From: Diplonema papillatum
Lineage: Eukaryota; Euglenozoa; Diplonemea; Diplonemida; Diplonemidae
DNA: 64,000 nucleotides
Assembly (NCBI GenBank): GCA_030068145.1
Contig: JAPJBO010001108.1
Location: forward strand, 1 to 64,000
Direction: 5' to 3'
Made by a program: the position numbers and the translations under genes. Of the stretch, positions 19,761 through 30,509 are shown one piece after another (the stretch's first letter is position 1; each line of letters starts with the position of its first letter). The notes beneath the pieces are model-generated. The model was not told the DNA's origin. It saw nothing but the letters and a program-made list of their open reading frames with translations, and ran no database searches.

Positions 19761-21396
19761 TACCGTATTTCTAAAAATGTTGGCCCCCCTAAAAAGTTGG
19801 CCGGAAAAAATGTTGGCCGGAAATAAACCTGGCGGTTTTGGGGGGGCGCCAGGTTTATTTCCGGCCAACATTTTTTCCAACCAACATTTTTTTGGTAAAA
19901 GCAAGTTGTACTTAGCAGATTTCATACTACACCTAGTCAGGCAGGGCCTTCACCGGAAGCTGTTCTCCCGCGCTACAGGGATAGCGCAAGGGTTTGCTGA
20001 GATCGCCGACGGCTTAGATACACGGGCCGTCATGATCGCCATCACCGACGACTTCTTAGCCTCCCAGGGCCTTCCCAAGCCACCCAAAAGCACGTCCAAG
20101 TGGAGCTTTGGTCTTGGAGAGTAAGAGCGGGAATCCGGTTGAGGAGCCACGTCGTTGCCGACTTACCGTGATGATGCTCATGGTCGACTCGAGTTTCGTC
20201 GGCTCTGCCGCCTTTTGCCACGGTGGAAGGACCCACCAACGACCGCGCCCGACCTCGCTCCCGCGAGCGATTGCGTTGATCGATCAGAAAATATTGCATG
20301 CCTAATACTCTCCAGGGAAAAGACTTTCGAAAAGGGGTACTTTGGACCTACGGAAGTGGCCGGGAACACGGTAGGGGTATTTGGCCATCTGTGCTACTTT
20401 CCTTCACCACAAGACTGGTATCCTGCGACCCGCTGTTCCTCATTTCCTTCAGCTCCTGTATTCCAAGAATTCCTGCTCCCGAACTGTCGCTTTTCAGCCT
20501 ACGGTTTTCAGGGCTACGGTTGGGTAATTTGAGGATGACCAGCCGCACGAAGAAGACCAAGATTCGCAACAGCATCGGCACGGTAGGCAAGCGGGGGTCC
20601 GGTACACTTGAATGTCTACAAACCAGCAAAGTACCTCATCACGACTTCAGGTCAAGCATATGGAGGCGGTGCCGCGACGACCACGTGCTGTGCACCTCGT
20701 TGAGAAGGGAGCGATTCTCAGCAGGATACTTGGTGCTTGCAGTGACTTCTTTGCACCGAGAGATGAGAGCAGGGAAATGTTACAGGGAAATGTTAACGAG
20801 GGTTTAGCACGAGATGGTTCCACGTGGGTTGCTGCCACCTCCAATCAAAGAAGTTCTGGACTTGGCTTCTGGGAGGAGCACCCCGGATCCAACAGCGGCT
20901 GTGCAGCACACTCAACATATCAAAGAGGAACTTCTTCCTTTGTCCTGCTCTCGCGTTCCCACCAACATGTTGCACAAGCGTACGCCATGCCCCAACTGTG
21001 TTGTGCGCCGAGACAGCTGCGAACAGAGAAGGATGCATAGACCGGGACATGTCAGACGTTCATCAAAGACACGACTCCGCAAGCCTCATGTCCACCACCA
21101 GCTGGGTACCGAGTAGGGACGGCGAGCGATTCTAGCATCACAAAGAAAGCCAGATATTGGCTTCGGGGAGGCGGGTTATCTTCCGCGTGCGTTGCGTTCC
21201 AGGGGAGGAGGACGGTGTGCGCGAAGGTTACAGCCATCCTGGATGTGCGGGGTGGGGTGGGTGGTTGAGGGGGGGAAATCTGCTAAGTACCCAAAAAACC
21301 TGCAAAAATGTTGGCCGGAAATAAACCTGGCGGTTTTGCCCGGTTTTTGGGGGGGCGCCAAGTTTATTTCCGGCCAACATTTTTAGAAATACGGTA
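19761..21396. mobile_element. TIR element C (TACCGTATTTCTAAAAATG ends)
   Basis: TACCGTATTTCTAAAAATG (then TTGGCC) at 19761-19785 is mirrored at 21372-21396. Both end regions contain further inverted copies of AATGTTGGCCGGAAATAAAC, giving hairpins inside each end (19805-19890 and 21305-21385). The interior has only short frames without recognised domains. No clear target duplication is visible. It sits 13 bp after element B and 21 bp before element D. Confidence 0.75.
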
Positions 21397-21417
21397 ACTC
21401 AATTGTAATATATGAGT

Positions 21418-23022
21418 CGATGCCAAAAGGGGGGGGGGGGGTTTGGGCGGAAAAATTCCCGCATAGTTCACCAGGGTCTGACGGGTACTGAGGCCCCATA
21501 CCCTTCCTAAAACATCATTCTGCGTTCAAATACGCCCTCAGAAGCCTCCGGAGAGCCTTCTATGATGTCCCAAATGCGATTTTGTGGGTTTTTAGGGGGT
21601 CCCCCCGTCTGCTGGCCGTAAACCGCCATAGAAGACATATATGCAACCTGATGCTGGGTCGCTCCTCGGAGCAAAATCTCGGCCTAAACACACGTTTTCG
21701 GCGTTCTCTATCATTCTCCAGGTGCATTCGACCCTCGGACTTCATAAATTATCTCGCTTACAGGTGTTCCGGGGTGTGCAAAAACAAGGCGAATGGACCC
21801 TACAGACCGTACCACGCCCTGCCTGTCTATACAGGCTTTGGGGTCGAATTGCGCCGCCTTGGCGCCATGTGCACCGTTTTGGTCTCGTTTGTGCTGCTTT
21901 GGGATCCACTAAGAACTCTGGTCTGATTTGCGGGACGCTTTGCTCGGTTTTGGTGCCCACTTTCACCGTTCAAAGTGCATCCAGTGGTGAAGACTTTGCG
22001 CCGAAGCTGGAGAGGAAGCGACCCAGTAGGCGCCACTTCACCGTGAGCGGGTCTCGGAACAGGACTCAAACTGGCCCAGGTGATACTGCCGACCATGGCG
22101 GGTGTGTGCGCCACACAGTTTGTCTGACCAAGCTCACTGCACAGGAGCTTGCCACACATCCCTCGGGTCATGTGCCGCCTGTGCAAAGTCATCCAGCGAG
22201 AAGCACTTTGCAGCCATGGGTGAGAAAGGTGCCAGAAGGGAAGACATTGCCAGGAAAGCTCTGAAAGCCTGCCCTGAAAGCGGTGAAGCCTGCTTCAAAA
22301 TCATGAAGTGAACGCGTCGTAGTCAACCGCTTCGACGACGATTGAGAACGGCTGATGATCGCCTGTTACTTAACGCTTGTCCTACTTCGTTCACCAAGCC
22401 TTGCAGAATCACCAGAATAGCATAACATGATGCAGGTAGAAGCCTGAACAGGCCTTAGAACAGTGAAAGTGGGCGCCAAAACCGAGGAAAGCGTCCCGCA
22501 AATCAGACCAGAGTTCTTAATGGACCCCAAAGCAGCACAACCGAAGCCCGAAACGGTGGATGTGGCGCCAAAGCCGGTGCAATTTGACCCCAAAGCCTGT
22601 ATAGACAGGCAGGGCGTAGTTCGGTCTGTCCCCAATGCAGGGGGCCATTCTCCTTATCTTTGCACGTCCCGGAACACCTGTGAGTGAAAGAAACCACGAA
22701 GCCCGAGGGTCGAATGCGCCTGGAGAGTGCTAGAGAACGCCGAAAACGTGTGTTTGGGCTGGGATCTTGCACAGAGAAGCGACCCAGCGTCAGGTTGCAT
22801 ATGTTTCTACTATGGCGGTTTACGGCCAGCAGACGGGGGGACCCCCTAAAAACCCACAAAATCGCATTTGGGACATCATAGAAGGCTCTCCGGAGGCTTC
22901 TGAGGGCGTATTTGAACGCAGAATGATGTTTTAGGAAGGGTATGGGGCCTCAGTACCCGTCAGACCCTGGTGAACTATGCGGGGATTTTTCCGCCCAAAC
23001 CCCCCCCCCCCTTTTGGCATCG
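21418..23022. mobile_element. Foldback element D with about 560-bp inverted arms
   Basis: The ends CGATGCCAAAAGGGGGGG (21418) and the reverse complement (to 23022) are followed inward by very long inverted arms: 21418 to about 21980 pairs with about 22460 to 23022, leaving a loop of roughly 480 bp. Similarity is high at the ends (for example TCTGCTGGCCGTAAACCGCC against its complement at about 22815) and lower inward. This is the architecture of foldback or long-TIR non-autonomous elements. Open frames inside are mirror images of each other and not genes. Confidence 0.82.
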
Positions 23023-23102
23023 TACCATATAAGGATGAGGCAAATGAAAACCGGGATTCTGAAAAAAACCCCATAATCGCAAGTTGAATACAATTGAACT
23101 GT

Positions 23103-23190
23103 CCAGTTTTTTTTTAAAGTGCAAGTTCGCTTTTTTAGAGTGAAAGTTCGCTTGAAACTCCGGGGTTTTAAAGTCTCCGGGTGACCTTCG
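23103..23190 (-). repeat. Dispersed repeat family M, inverted copy
   Basis: AAGTTCGCTTGAAACTCCGG, then AAAGTCTCCGGGTGACCTTCG, is the reverse complement of the core seen at 781-885 and 31398-31505. It lies between element D and AKR copy 3. Confidence 0.55.
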
Positions 23191-23482
23191 TCGTGAATCC
23201 ACGTGGATCCACGTCCCGAACCCTGTGCTGGAATTGCAGCTGCAGGAAGGACTGAAGGCGCAGACTTGGTACTCTCTGAGTTCAAACAATCTAGCGCTGT
23301 GCTCTCGGCTGCCGAGCTTTTCAGGTCAGCCAGCATTCATCCGCGCGCACCTGAGCACCTATTCAGCCCATCAAGGACAACCGTCACCCATTAACGAGCA
23401 TTGTTGGGCGGTCTCTCATGTTTTTCAACCAATCAAAGATCAATCTGTCCAGGTGATTGGAAAGAAAGCAAAGGGCAAAAAG

Positions 23483-24601
23483 ATGGGACCCAAGGACATG
23501 AGAACGCTGCACGGGGAGTGCTTCAAGCTGGCAAACGGGAAGATGTACCCGGCTGTCGGTTTGGGAACGTGGAAGTCGCCCGAAGGCAAGACCGGCGAGG
23601 CGGTGAAGGCAGCGATTCGTGCTGGGTACCGTCTGATCGATACCGCGAACGACTACAACAACGAGCACGAGATCGGAGCTGCCATCAAGGAGCTTTTGGA
23701 CGCTGGCGAGGTCAAGAGAGAGGACCTCACCATCCAGTGCAAGCTGTGGAACTCGAACCACAGGCCGGAGCACGTGGTCACGGACTTGAAGAAGACCCTG
23801 CAGGACCTGCAGCTCGACTACGTTGACTGCTTCGTGATCCACTGGCCCCAGGCCGTGCCGGCTCACCCCGAGGGTAAGAAGGCATCGGTCAGAATCTCTG
23901 GTGCCGCCCCTGGGCCGTACGATGAGGAGAGACCGGAAGGTACTATGTGGATGTTCCCGATGGGCAAGGACGGATACTACACCAGCGACGACAAGTCGCA
24001 CTACGTCGAGACATACCACGCGATGGAAGACCTCGTTGACCAGGGACTCGTGAGGAGCTTGGGTATCTCGAACTTCAACAAGCAGCAGACCCGGGAGATT
24101 GTTCAGAACGTGAAGAAGCACCCCGTGTGCATTGCGCAGAACGAGATCCACCCGTACTTCCAGCAGAAGGACTACGTCGACTTCTGCCACTTCAACAACA
24201 TTGTTGTGCAGGCGTTCTCGCCGCTTGGCTCCGGTGACAGACCCGCGTGCTTCACCAAGGACAGCGACCCGACGCCTGTGTTGGAGAACGAGACGATCCT
24301 GGCCATCGCGAAGAAGCACAACAAGACTACCGCCCAGGTGGTCGTCAGGTGGCACACCCAGAGGGGTGTCTCGTCGGTGCCGAAGTCGATCACGCCGAGC
24401 CGTATCGCGGCCAACCGCGACATGTTCGACTTCGCCTTGGACGCTGAGGACATGCAGAACATCGCGGACATGAACGTCGGCTGGCAGTTCCTCCTGTGGG
24501 AAGCCACCGCCATGCACCCCGACTACCCGTTCAAGGAGTCCCTCCCGTACGGCTTCACCGTCCCGAAGGCCCCTGAGGGGACTGGTACCGCCGGCAAGTA
24601 A
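23483..24601 (+). CDS. Aldo-keto reductase copy 3 (complete)
   Basis: The 372-residue product is the same as that of copy 2, with tetrad Asp53, Tyr58, Lys87, His120. By line-by-line reading the 1119 coding bases look identical at a constant offset of 11460, whereas copy 1 at the window start has diverged. Identity continues about 35 bases into the 3' region, then a C-run differs; upstream only the last 40 bases are similar. The frame is open further upstream (to 23225), but that extension is not shared with copy 2, so the conserved ATG at 23483 is preferred. Identity of coding but not flanking sequence suggests recent duplication or gene conversion. Confidence 0.95.
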   Translation: MGPKDMRTLHGECFKLANGKMYPAVGLGTWKSPEGKTGEAVKAAIRAGYRLIDTANDYNNEHEIGAAIKELLDAGEVKREDLTIQCKLWNSNHRPEHVVTDLKKTLQDLQLDYVDCFVIHWPQAVPAHPEGKKASVRISGAAPGPYDEERPEGTMWMFPMGKDGYYTSDDKSHYVETYHAMEDLVDQGLVRSLGISNFNKQQTREIVQNVKKHPVCIAQNEIHPYFQQKDYVDFCHFNNIVVQAFSPLGSGDRPACFTKDSDPTPVLENETILAIAKKHNKTTAQVVVRWHTQRGVSSVPKSITPSRIAANRDMFDFALDAEDMQNIADMNVGWQFLLWEATAMHPDYPFKESLPYGFTVPKAPEGTGTAGK

Positions 24602-26440
24602 GCAGCCACCAACAGCTAGCTAACGTCGGATCCACCCCCCCCGCCCAACCTCCCAGCCTCTACCGTAGGATGGAAACGCAGGATTACACAGTGGCCGAAA
24701 CCTTAACGACCAGGCTTCGACACTCCCGTGCTCTCGAGCACGCACACACAACAAGAAGGCTATTGAAAGCGTCGGGGAACTAGCGCATGCACAGCAAAGC
24801 TCTCGAGAACAACAACACGACTGCGTTCCCATCCTTTCTCTCCCTCTTTTCTTCTCCTTTCCTCAATCGAAGGATCTTCTTCGGATACAGCAGAGTTCAT
24901 GCACCGAAGTGTCCTTCTCACTATTTTTGCTTTGCTTCATCTCCGCCGTCTTGTTCTCCTGGGAACCGGGTGACCTTTTTTTGTCTTTCTTGTGTTCTTG
25001 AAATGACGTGCAACAGGTGCCTTTCTACGGGGGGGGGGGGGTACCGAGCGAATGACTGCCCAAATTATATCAACCAAGCGTTTTGCTCACATTTTGCATT
25101 TTCGTCGTATTCTTGCATTTTGCAAGTGGCGAGTATCGAGCGAACGACCTGTGCAAGACAGTGTTGGATACCATACTTGAAACGACCTGTGCAAGACTAG
25201 TGTTGGATACCATACTTGAAACGACCTGTGCAAGACTAGTGTTGGATACCATACTTGAAACGACCTGTGCAAGACTAGTGTTGGATACCATACTTGAAAC
25301 GACCTGTGCAAGACTAGTGTTGGATACCATACTTGATCAGACCGCACCACCCCCCCTCCCGCCGCACTGTGTACTGGACTCTCCCCCTTTTTTCATTTGC
25401 TGTGTTTCAAAAAGAAAATGAATTCAACGTCACCAAAAACGTTCAAGTCGAGAAGGTAAGAATAAAATGTGAGAGAGCCAGGAAGCGCGATACGCTGCAT
25501 CAGCGCCCATCCGGCCCCTCCAACGTCACCCCACGGGTGCCCGATGCCCACTTTCTTGCCTCGGTCATGACGCTGTCCTGTCTGCGGACGCCCAGGCCCT
25601 ACGCTGTTGAAGTCAACCTGGATGTTCTCGTGGACTCGGAGGGCAGATGGAACTTGGGGTTGAACACACACCAGCCTCTTGGAGCCTGGTCCACGTTTTA
25701 CCTCCCCCTCCCGACACCCTTTTGGTCGTTTTTCACCGCGTTGCTTCGTGCTGCACATGCACTATTTTTCCGTTTTCTCCGGTGACGACGCCAAAAGGCG
25801 AAATGGGACTCAGTGGTTTGCGTCTTGCGGGGCCGTCGTAAGCAGTGCGAGGGCGTTGGTATCGTGTAGTGGAGGTCGGCGGGGTATTTGAAATTCTTGT
25901 TTCTTGCCCTGTGGGCGCGGGTGCAGATTCTCGCAACACGATCCTTTGACCTCCACAAAAATGCCGTCACGAGCAACTCGCCGGAAGCACAAAACTACAG
26001 GCCAACTGCAGTTGAAACCGCAATTGTGCGCAAGGATGACCGACCCGATAACCGGGAATTATCCACAAGAACGCCGTCACGAGCCGCCTACTAGGCATCC
26101 CTCATCCAAGAAGAATAGTTGCAATCATCGATCCTCATCACGACGCAAGTTCAAAAGATTTCCCATCCTCTTCAAGATAGGTAGCCGGAAGGCTCTCAAG
26201 CTCGTTTAATGCTTCAGTGTAGTGCGCGTGCAGCCTAGGGCATTTCGGAGCATCAGACCTGCTATTGGCACAAAAAAAAAGCCGTTGTGAATCGTTCCGG
26301 CCGCACATCAGCTTAAATACGAAAAAAAGGAAGGCAAAAGGAGGGGCAAAAAAAAGACAAAATACTTGCACTCTCCCAAAACAAAGCAAAACAAGTAAGA
26401 AGATCGCCAAGATTGGGGGTTTCCACCTAGGGCCCCTCTG
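24602..26440. other. Spacer between AKR copy 3 and the GT31 gene
   Basis: The AKR 3' region is shared with copy 2 for about 35 bases and again, loosely, around 24660-24690 (AGCCTCTACCGTAGGATGGAAA). The 39-bp array is annotated separately. The frame 25333-25785 and smaller ones have no recognised motifs. The pair ATGCCGTCACGAGC (25960) and ACGCCGTCACGAGC (26069) is a short repeat. The bases before 26441 are the presumed promoter and leader of the GT31 gene; no clear TATA box is called. Confidence 0.4.
25144..25336 (+). repeat. Five tandem 39-bp repeats
   Basis: Units ACGACCTGTGCAAGACTAGT, then GTTGGATACCATACTTGAA, start at 25144 (one base short), 25182, 25221, 25260 and 25299. The period is divisible by three, so a 13-residue peptide repeat is open in several frames, but no real gene context is seen. 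There are no spacers, so this is not a CRISPR array. Confidence 0.92.
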
Positions 26441-26975
26441 ATGAGGCGCACGTACCGCGCGCCGCCGCGCCTGTCGCCGCTGGAGAAGGCGGCGATCGCG
26501 GTGATCGTGCTGTGCGTGGGGTCGCTGTACCTGCGGTACCTCTCCGTGGTCAGCGGGGCCAGCGCCGATGGCGCCCCGCGCACGGCCGGGCCGGAGGGCG
26601 CGCGCGAGAAGGCGTGGCTGATGCCGGAGTGCTACTACCTGCAGGCCCACACGTGCTCGCGCATGGAGTGGAAGGTCATGCCGCCCGACGACGCCGCCGG
26701 CGGCGGCGGCACCCGGTCCGTCGAAGTGGCCGAGGCTTGGACCACGCGCTGGCGCATCATGCAGCCCGGCCTCTGGGGCGAGGACACCCTCTCCTTCATC
26801 CTCTGCGACGACCCCGTCCGCGGCGGCGTGAGGCACTTCCTCTCGCACACAGGGTGCGACATAGAGGTGGGCCCCGAGGTGGACGACATCTTCTACCGGC
26901 AGTCCGCCTCCTTCGTGCGCCACCAGGGCAGGTACTATAACGGGTTCTTCACGCTCGAGGCCGCCGACTTCGAAG
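26441..26975 (+). CDS. GT31 gene exon 1: membrane anchor and stem
   Basis: The start ATG 26441 opens a GC-rich frame. After a short basic cytosolic N-terminus (MRRTYRAPPRLSPLEK), residues about 17-36 (AAIAVIVLCVGSLYLRYLSV) form a signal anchor, giving type II Golgi topology. The rest is lumenal with several Cys and aromatic residues and is unlike known domains. The exon ends after GCCGACTTCGAAG, one base into a codon, before GTCTGC; reading on, the frame loses protein character and stops about 50 bases later. The 510-bp intron ends CACCCACAG at 27485 and the codon is completed as Gly. Confidence 0.8.
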
Positions 26976-27485
26976 GTCTGCATTCTTCCCGCGACCTTGC
27001 GCGCGAAAATCATTTTTTGTCTTGAACGGGAAAAATACGCAGTTTTTTATCCCCCGAGGGTTTATTATCCCGCAATCGAACCAGGTTGTAATACCTAAGC
27101 ACATACACACCTTCTCCGGTAGCTCCCGGCTCAGCCGACTTCCGCGGCCTTCTTAAAAGGTTCTCCCCTCGTGTTGGCACCACGAAGCGAGGTCCGTCGC
27201 TGTTAGCGGGCCCAGAGAAGGGAAAGAAATTTTGTCTTAAATGGTGTGATCCACAGTAGAAAATTTACCTTCCCATGAACTTACCAAGAACTTCCCATCC
27301 GCGATTTGTGGCATTCAGTACTTCCGGAGTCTTCCCGTGAACTTCCCAAGTACTTCCCGAGTACACCCCTTGTACACCCAAGTAAGGGCCACCGGGTCAC
27401 ACCATTAAAGGAACCTTTAAGACAATGGTCACCCCAGATCTCTGTGTGTAGTTTACACTCTAAACAACCAACCACCCACCCACAG
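26976..27485 (+). other. GT31 intron 1 (510 bp) with MITE
   Basis: It starts GTCTGC and ends CCACCCACAG. It contains the 163-bp MITE (27242-27404) and a short family M piece (27405-27436). Confidence 0.7.
27242..27404. mobile_element. 163-bp MITE with TTAAA target duplication
   Basis: The ends TGGTGTGATCC and GGGTCACACCA are flanked by the direct repeat TTAAA (27237-27241 and 27405-27409). The ends resemble those of the 2.3-kb element at 28188 (TGGTGTGGTCGGT), and both have 5-bp duplications, so this is probably a short relative. The interior has ACTTCCC-type repeats. Confidence 0.85.
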
Positions 27486-27946
27486 GGCACTACATCACGT
27501 CGCGAGGCGGGGTGCTTGCGTTGGAGCCGGAAGACACGAGGGCGGAGTTCCGGCGCGACGCTTCGTGGGTCATGGAAAGCGACGGGAGGCAGCGGTCTAG
27601 CTCCCTGCGGACGGGCGTGTTCCTGTTGAAGCAGCCGCTGCCCCCCGGGACAGAAGTCCCGGTGGTGATCGACGACGAGCGCACGTGCGCGAAGGAGCAC
27701 AACGGCTGCTGCCAGATCACGGAGGACGGCTTCGTGATGCCAAAGACGAAGGACCTGGGTCCCGCGGACCCTGCCACCACCGACGTGACGGCGATCATCA
27801 TCAGCAGCAAGAACACCATCGGCAAGCGCCGGAGCCTGCTCGACACGTGGCTGCTCAAGCCGCTGCAGCAGCCCCGCAAATTCAACTCCGTGTGGACGCA
27901 GGCGGTCATCTCCCTCGACTGCTTCACGGACGACATCGAGACGTCG
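27486..27946 (+). CDS. GT31 gene exon 2: N-terminal catalytic fold
   Basis: After the acceptor CACAG at 27485 the frame reads GHYITSRGGVLALEPEDTRAE, a lumenal stem, then TDVTAIIISSKNTIGKRR, SLLDTWL and SLDCFTDD. This follows the Fringe/DUF604 order in which a hydrophobic beta strand is followed by Arg and TW, and then FTD. The donor is uncertain: I place it after codon TCG at 27946 (GTTCCG) because it gives phase 0 with the candidate micro-exon at 49015; TGG/GTCGTC at 27964 also keeps phase. The frame itself continues open to TAG 28106-28108, so a truncated isoform ending there is possible. Degenerate copies of this exon lie downstream at 30985-31262. Confidence 0.7.
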
Positions 27947-28187
27947 GTTCCGAACACCGATTGGGTCGTCGGCCCCCTCGGGGCCGGACCCGTGGGCGTC
28001 CCTATCATCGTCATCCGCGTTACCATGATCACCCACTGGGCATTCGACAGGCATGGACTTCTGCTTTCTTCTTTCGTCCTTTATAGAGAGGGTACGACAA
28101 CTCTGTAGTACCGAAACGTCCAGAAACTCCATGGCAAGGGAAGAAACCTCAGCATACCGTCACTAAAAGGCATGAAGAGACGCTGAA

Positions 28188-30504
28188 TGGTGTGGTCGGT
28201 GGGCCAGTTCCCCGTAGTTCCCCCGTAGTTCAACATGGGGGGGGGGTGTCTTTTTTTTTTTCGTTTCTTGTTTTTTCGCTGAGTGCTTCAGGGATGCAGC
28301 CTTGGGTCCTGGAGAGCATTTCTAAGCTACTTTGCACTTTTTCGTCACAAAATAAGGACAATTTCAGGTAATTCGAGCGTATCAAGATCAAAGACCCAGG
28401 AGACAAGCCACCTGGTCCAGGCCAAAATCGGTGAATTTCGGGGGGTAATTCCTTTGTGGCGACCACTTTCTGCAGTCGGCCTGGGCGGAAGAGCTACAAA
28501 GGTGCAGTATTACGGCCCCACCTTGCGCAGAGCGGCCATGTGCTATGCGTGCCCCGAAGAGGAAGGAATAGGATGAGAAGGAAGGACAGACTGGGAGTCA
28601 CGGTTTGACAGGTAGTGACAGGATCAGCTGCGGTAAGGAGAGCAGGAAATGTTCTATCAGAGCGCGCCGGCCGGGTTTCGAAGCGATCGCGGGACCGGAG
28701 ACCTTCGCGGCGGTCGGAGGAGAGGTGGTTCCGGGAGCTGGATGGGATGTGCTGGTCGGTGGCGGGTGACGTCTCGATGGCGAAGCTCGCCGTCGACTTT
28801 GAAGTGTGCACTAAACTGGATCTTCCGGGCAGTGTCGGAGCGACGACGGACGAGACACCGTTGAGCATGCGTGCGAGGGTACTCTCAAAACTTTTAAAAA
28901 CCGTCGGGGATGCGCTGGAGCGAAACGGCGACGGACCGCTTCTGCCAACTGAAGAAGATAGGGTCGCTGAAAACGGTGGGAGCCCCGCCGTGCCTCACGG
29001 GGTACGAGGTGGTGGTTCGGAGACGATGGAAGTGCTCGAGACACAGCTGACGACGGCACGAGTTCAGCGGCGAGGGTGGGGGATGGATCTTTTCCCAAAA
29101 GGGCGGAGCGTGCGGCGAGATGGGCGGTGTTCAACGCTACGGAACACGAAAAGTGGAGTGAGCGGGTGTGCCACGAGCACCAGAAAGTGAAGTGCGGCGT
29201 GTGAAAGCGCCGGTGCAGCAACCGATGAACCTGGACGAGCAATCGAAGAAGAAGCGAGGCACCAAACGCGCGCTTGAGCGCGCCGATCAAGTCGAGCTAT
29301 AGAGGCGAAAGTGATGACACATCACGTACTAAGAGATAACCGCGACACCGCAAATCGCCACGGATTATTTGTATCAGGCGGTCGCGGTCGAAGACGGCAA
29401 CCCGCGCGAGGAGTAAGGTTGATAACCAGAATGACAGTCATAATGGCCATGCCGAAGGCAAGGTTGCGTTGCAGGAGGAGAAACTGGTGCTTGGCCGAGG
29501 ATAAGATGGCTATGGCGGCAGGGGCAGAACAGAGAGACAGCGAGTCCTTCTTGTGGGGTAGTCACGCCTTCACAGTCCCAAGACCCCCGCCCACTTGCAT
29601 ACAGCCGTCGACTGGCCTTTCCCAAGAGGACGAGTTGGAATGCAGGTACCATCTCCGGACAGCTTCCGGTTTCTCCCAGGAGTAGAGGAGCTGATGCAAA
29701 CGCCACCTGGGCTTCTGAACGTGATTGCGGATCACCTTCTTGCCCAAACCCAAGAGGGATTGGAGTGTCGGAATGGCGCGCAAGGAGAGGCTCTGGCTTG
29801 TTTGCTTCTTTCGCTGGTGAGAGGGAGACTTCGGACACGGCAAAGCCTTGCGTTCTTCGGGCTCTGCATCCTTCTGTTCCAGAGATCTTGCCCACAACAA
29901 CATTAGCCTTAAATGGCATGCTTCGGGTGAGGGCATGTAGTTTATCAAGAAGAAACTTCTAATCAGCTTCCCTTCCATGCAGACACAAGTTGGACTCAAG
30001 CACATCCTTTCGTCTATCACCGGACTCTTGATTGCGTGCTGCCAATTTTACCTGTGGGCTGTCCAAGATATCTCGATCGGTCAGGCCTCTGCCATCCGTC
30101 ACGATAACGCGATTATTTTCAAGGACCAGTACAAGCACGCAATGGTAGCAACTCTTTTCCTTCAGTCCTCTTGGGGAACGTTGAGGGGGCCCGGTAGCGA
30201 GCTTTACTTAGGTTCCTGCAAGCGTGAGCCAACCGACTTCTGCGAGTCCTACGATAGCGTTCGAGTCTACATTCCAACGAATCCTTCATGCCACGGCGTC
30301 ACGAAAGCACCACCCCCGACACCCCGAAGGCTCCATTTCTGTTGAAAGCCCGAGCAAGAGGAACCGTTTTGCTCACTCCAAAGCTCCCGGTTTGGCGCCG
30401 GTGCGTGGCGTTTGAGAAAATTCACTACAAAAAAAAAAAAGACACCCCAAGGTCAGTTCCCCGTAGTTCCCCCGTAGTTCCCCCTGGCTATACCGACCAC
30501 ACCA
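28188..30504. mobile_element. 2.3-kb TIR element K with CTGAA target duplication
   Basis: The inverted ends TGGTGTGGTCGGT and ACCGACCACACCA are flanked by CTGAA at 28183-28187 and 30505-30509. A nearby tandem copy of the host sequence without the element (GACACTGAAAGTAAGCG at 30836-30852) is an empty site that confirms the boundaries. Subterminal sequence GTTCCCCGTAGTTCCCCCGT is present near both ends in the same orientation. Internal sequence 28405-29110 is shared with 41430-41950. No transposase is recognised, so it is probably non-autonomous or carries an unknown one. Confidence 0.88.
28615..29190 (+). CDS. Hypothetical 191-codon frame inside element K
   Basis: The frame is Arg/Gly/Glu-rich (SKRSRDRRPSRRSEERW) and contains segments such as GDVSMAKLAVDFEVCTKLDL. 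The similar sequence at 41430-41950 keeps parts of the nucleotide sequence but not this frame, arguing against conserved coding. I recognise no domain; it may be a degraded element gene. Confidence 0.25.
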   Translation: MTGSAAVRRAGNVLSERAGRVSKRSRDRRPSRRSEERWFRELDGMCWSVAGDVSMAKLAVDFEVCTKLDLPGSVGATTDETPLSMRARVLSKLLKTVGDALERNGDGPLLPTEEDRVAENGGSPAVPHGVRGGGSETMEVLETQLTTARVQRRGWGMDLFPKGRSVRRDGRCSTLRNTKSGVSGCATSTRK

Positions 30505-30509
30505 CTGAA

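Noticed and set aside
21641..22635. Several frames inside foldback D
   Set aside because: They are mirror images in the two inverted arms and carry no domains.
23225..23482. N-terminal extension of AKR copy 3
   Set aside because: Open in frame but absent from copy 2, not part of the AKR fold, and the conserved ATG at 23483 is sufficient.
25144..25336. Regular repeats resembling a CRISPR array
   Set aside because: Units are directly contiguous without spacers and the context is eukaryotic.
27947..28108. GT31 protein ending at TAG 28106-28108 as the main product
   Set aside because: The fold would lack the DDD and HQFD parts, which exist downstream in phase; kept only as a possible truncated isoform.
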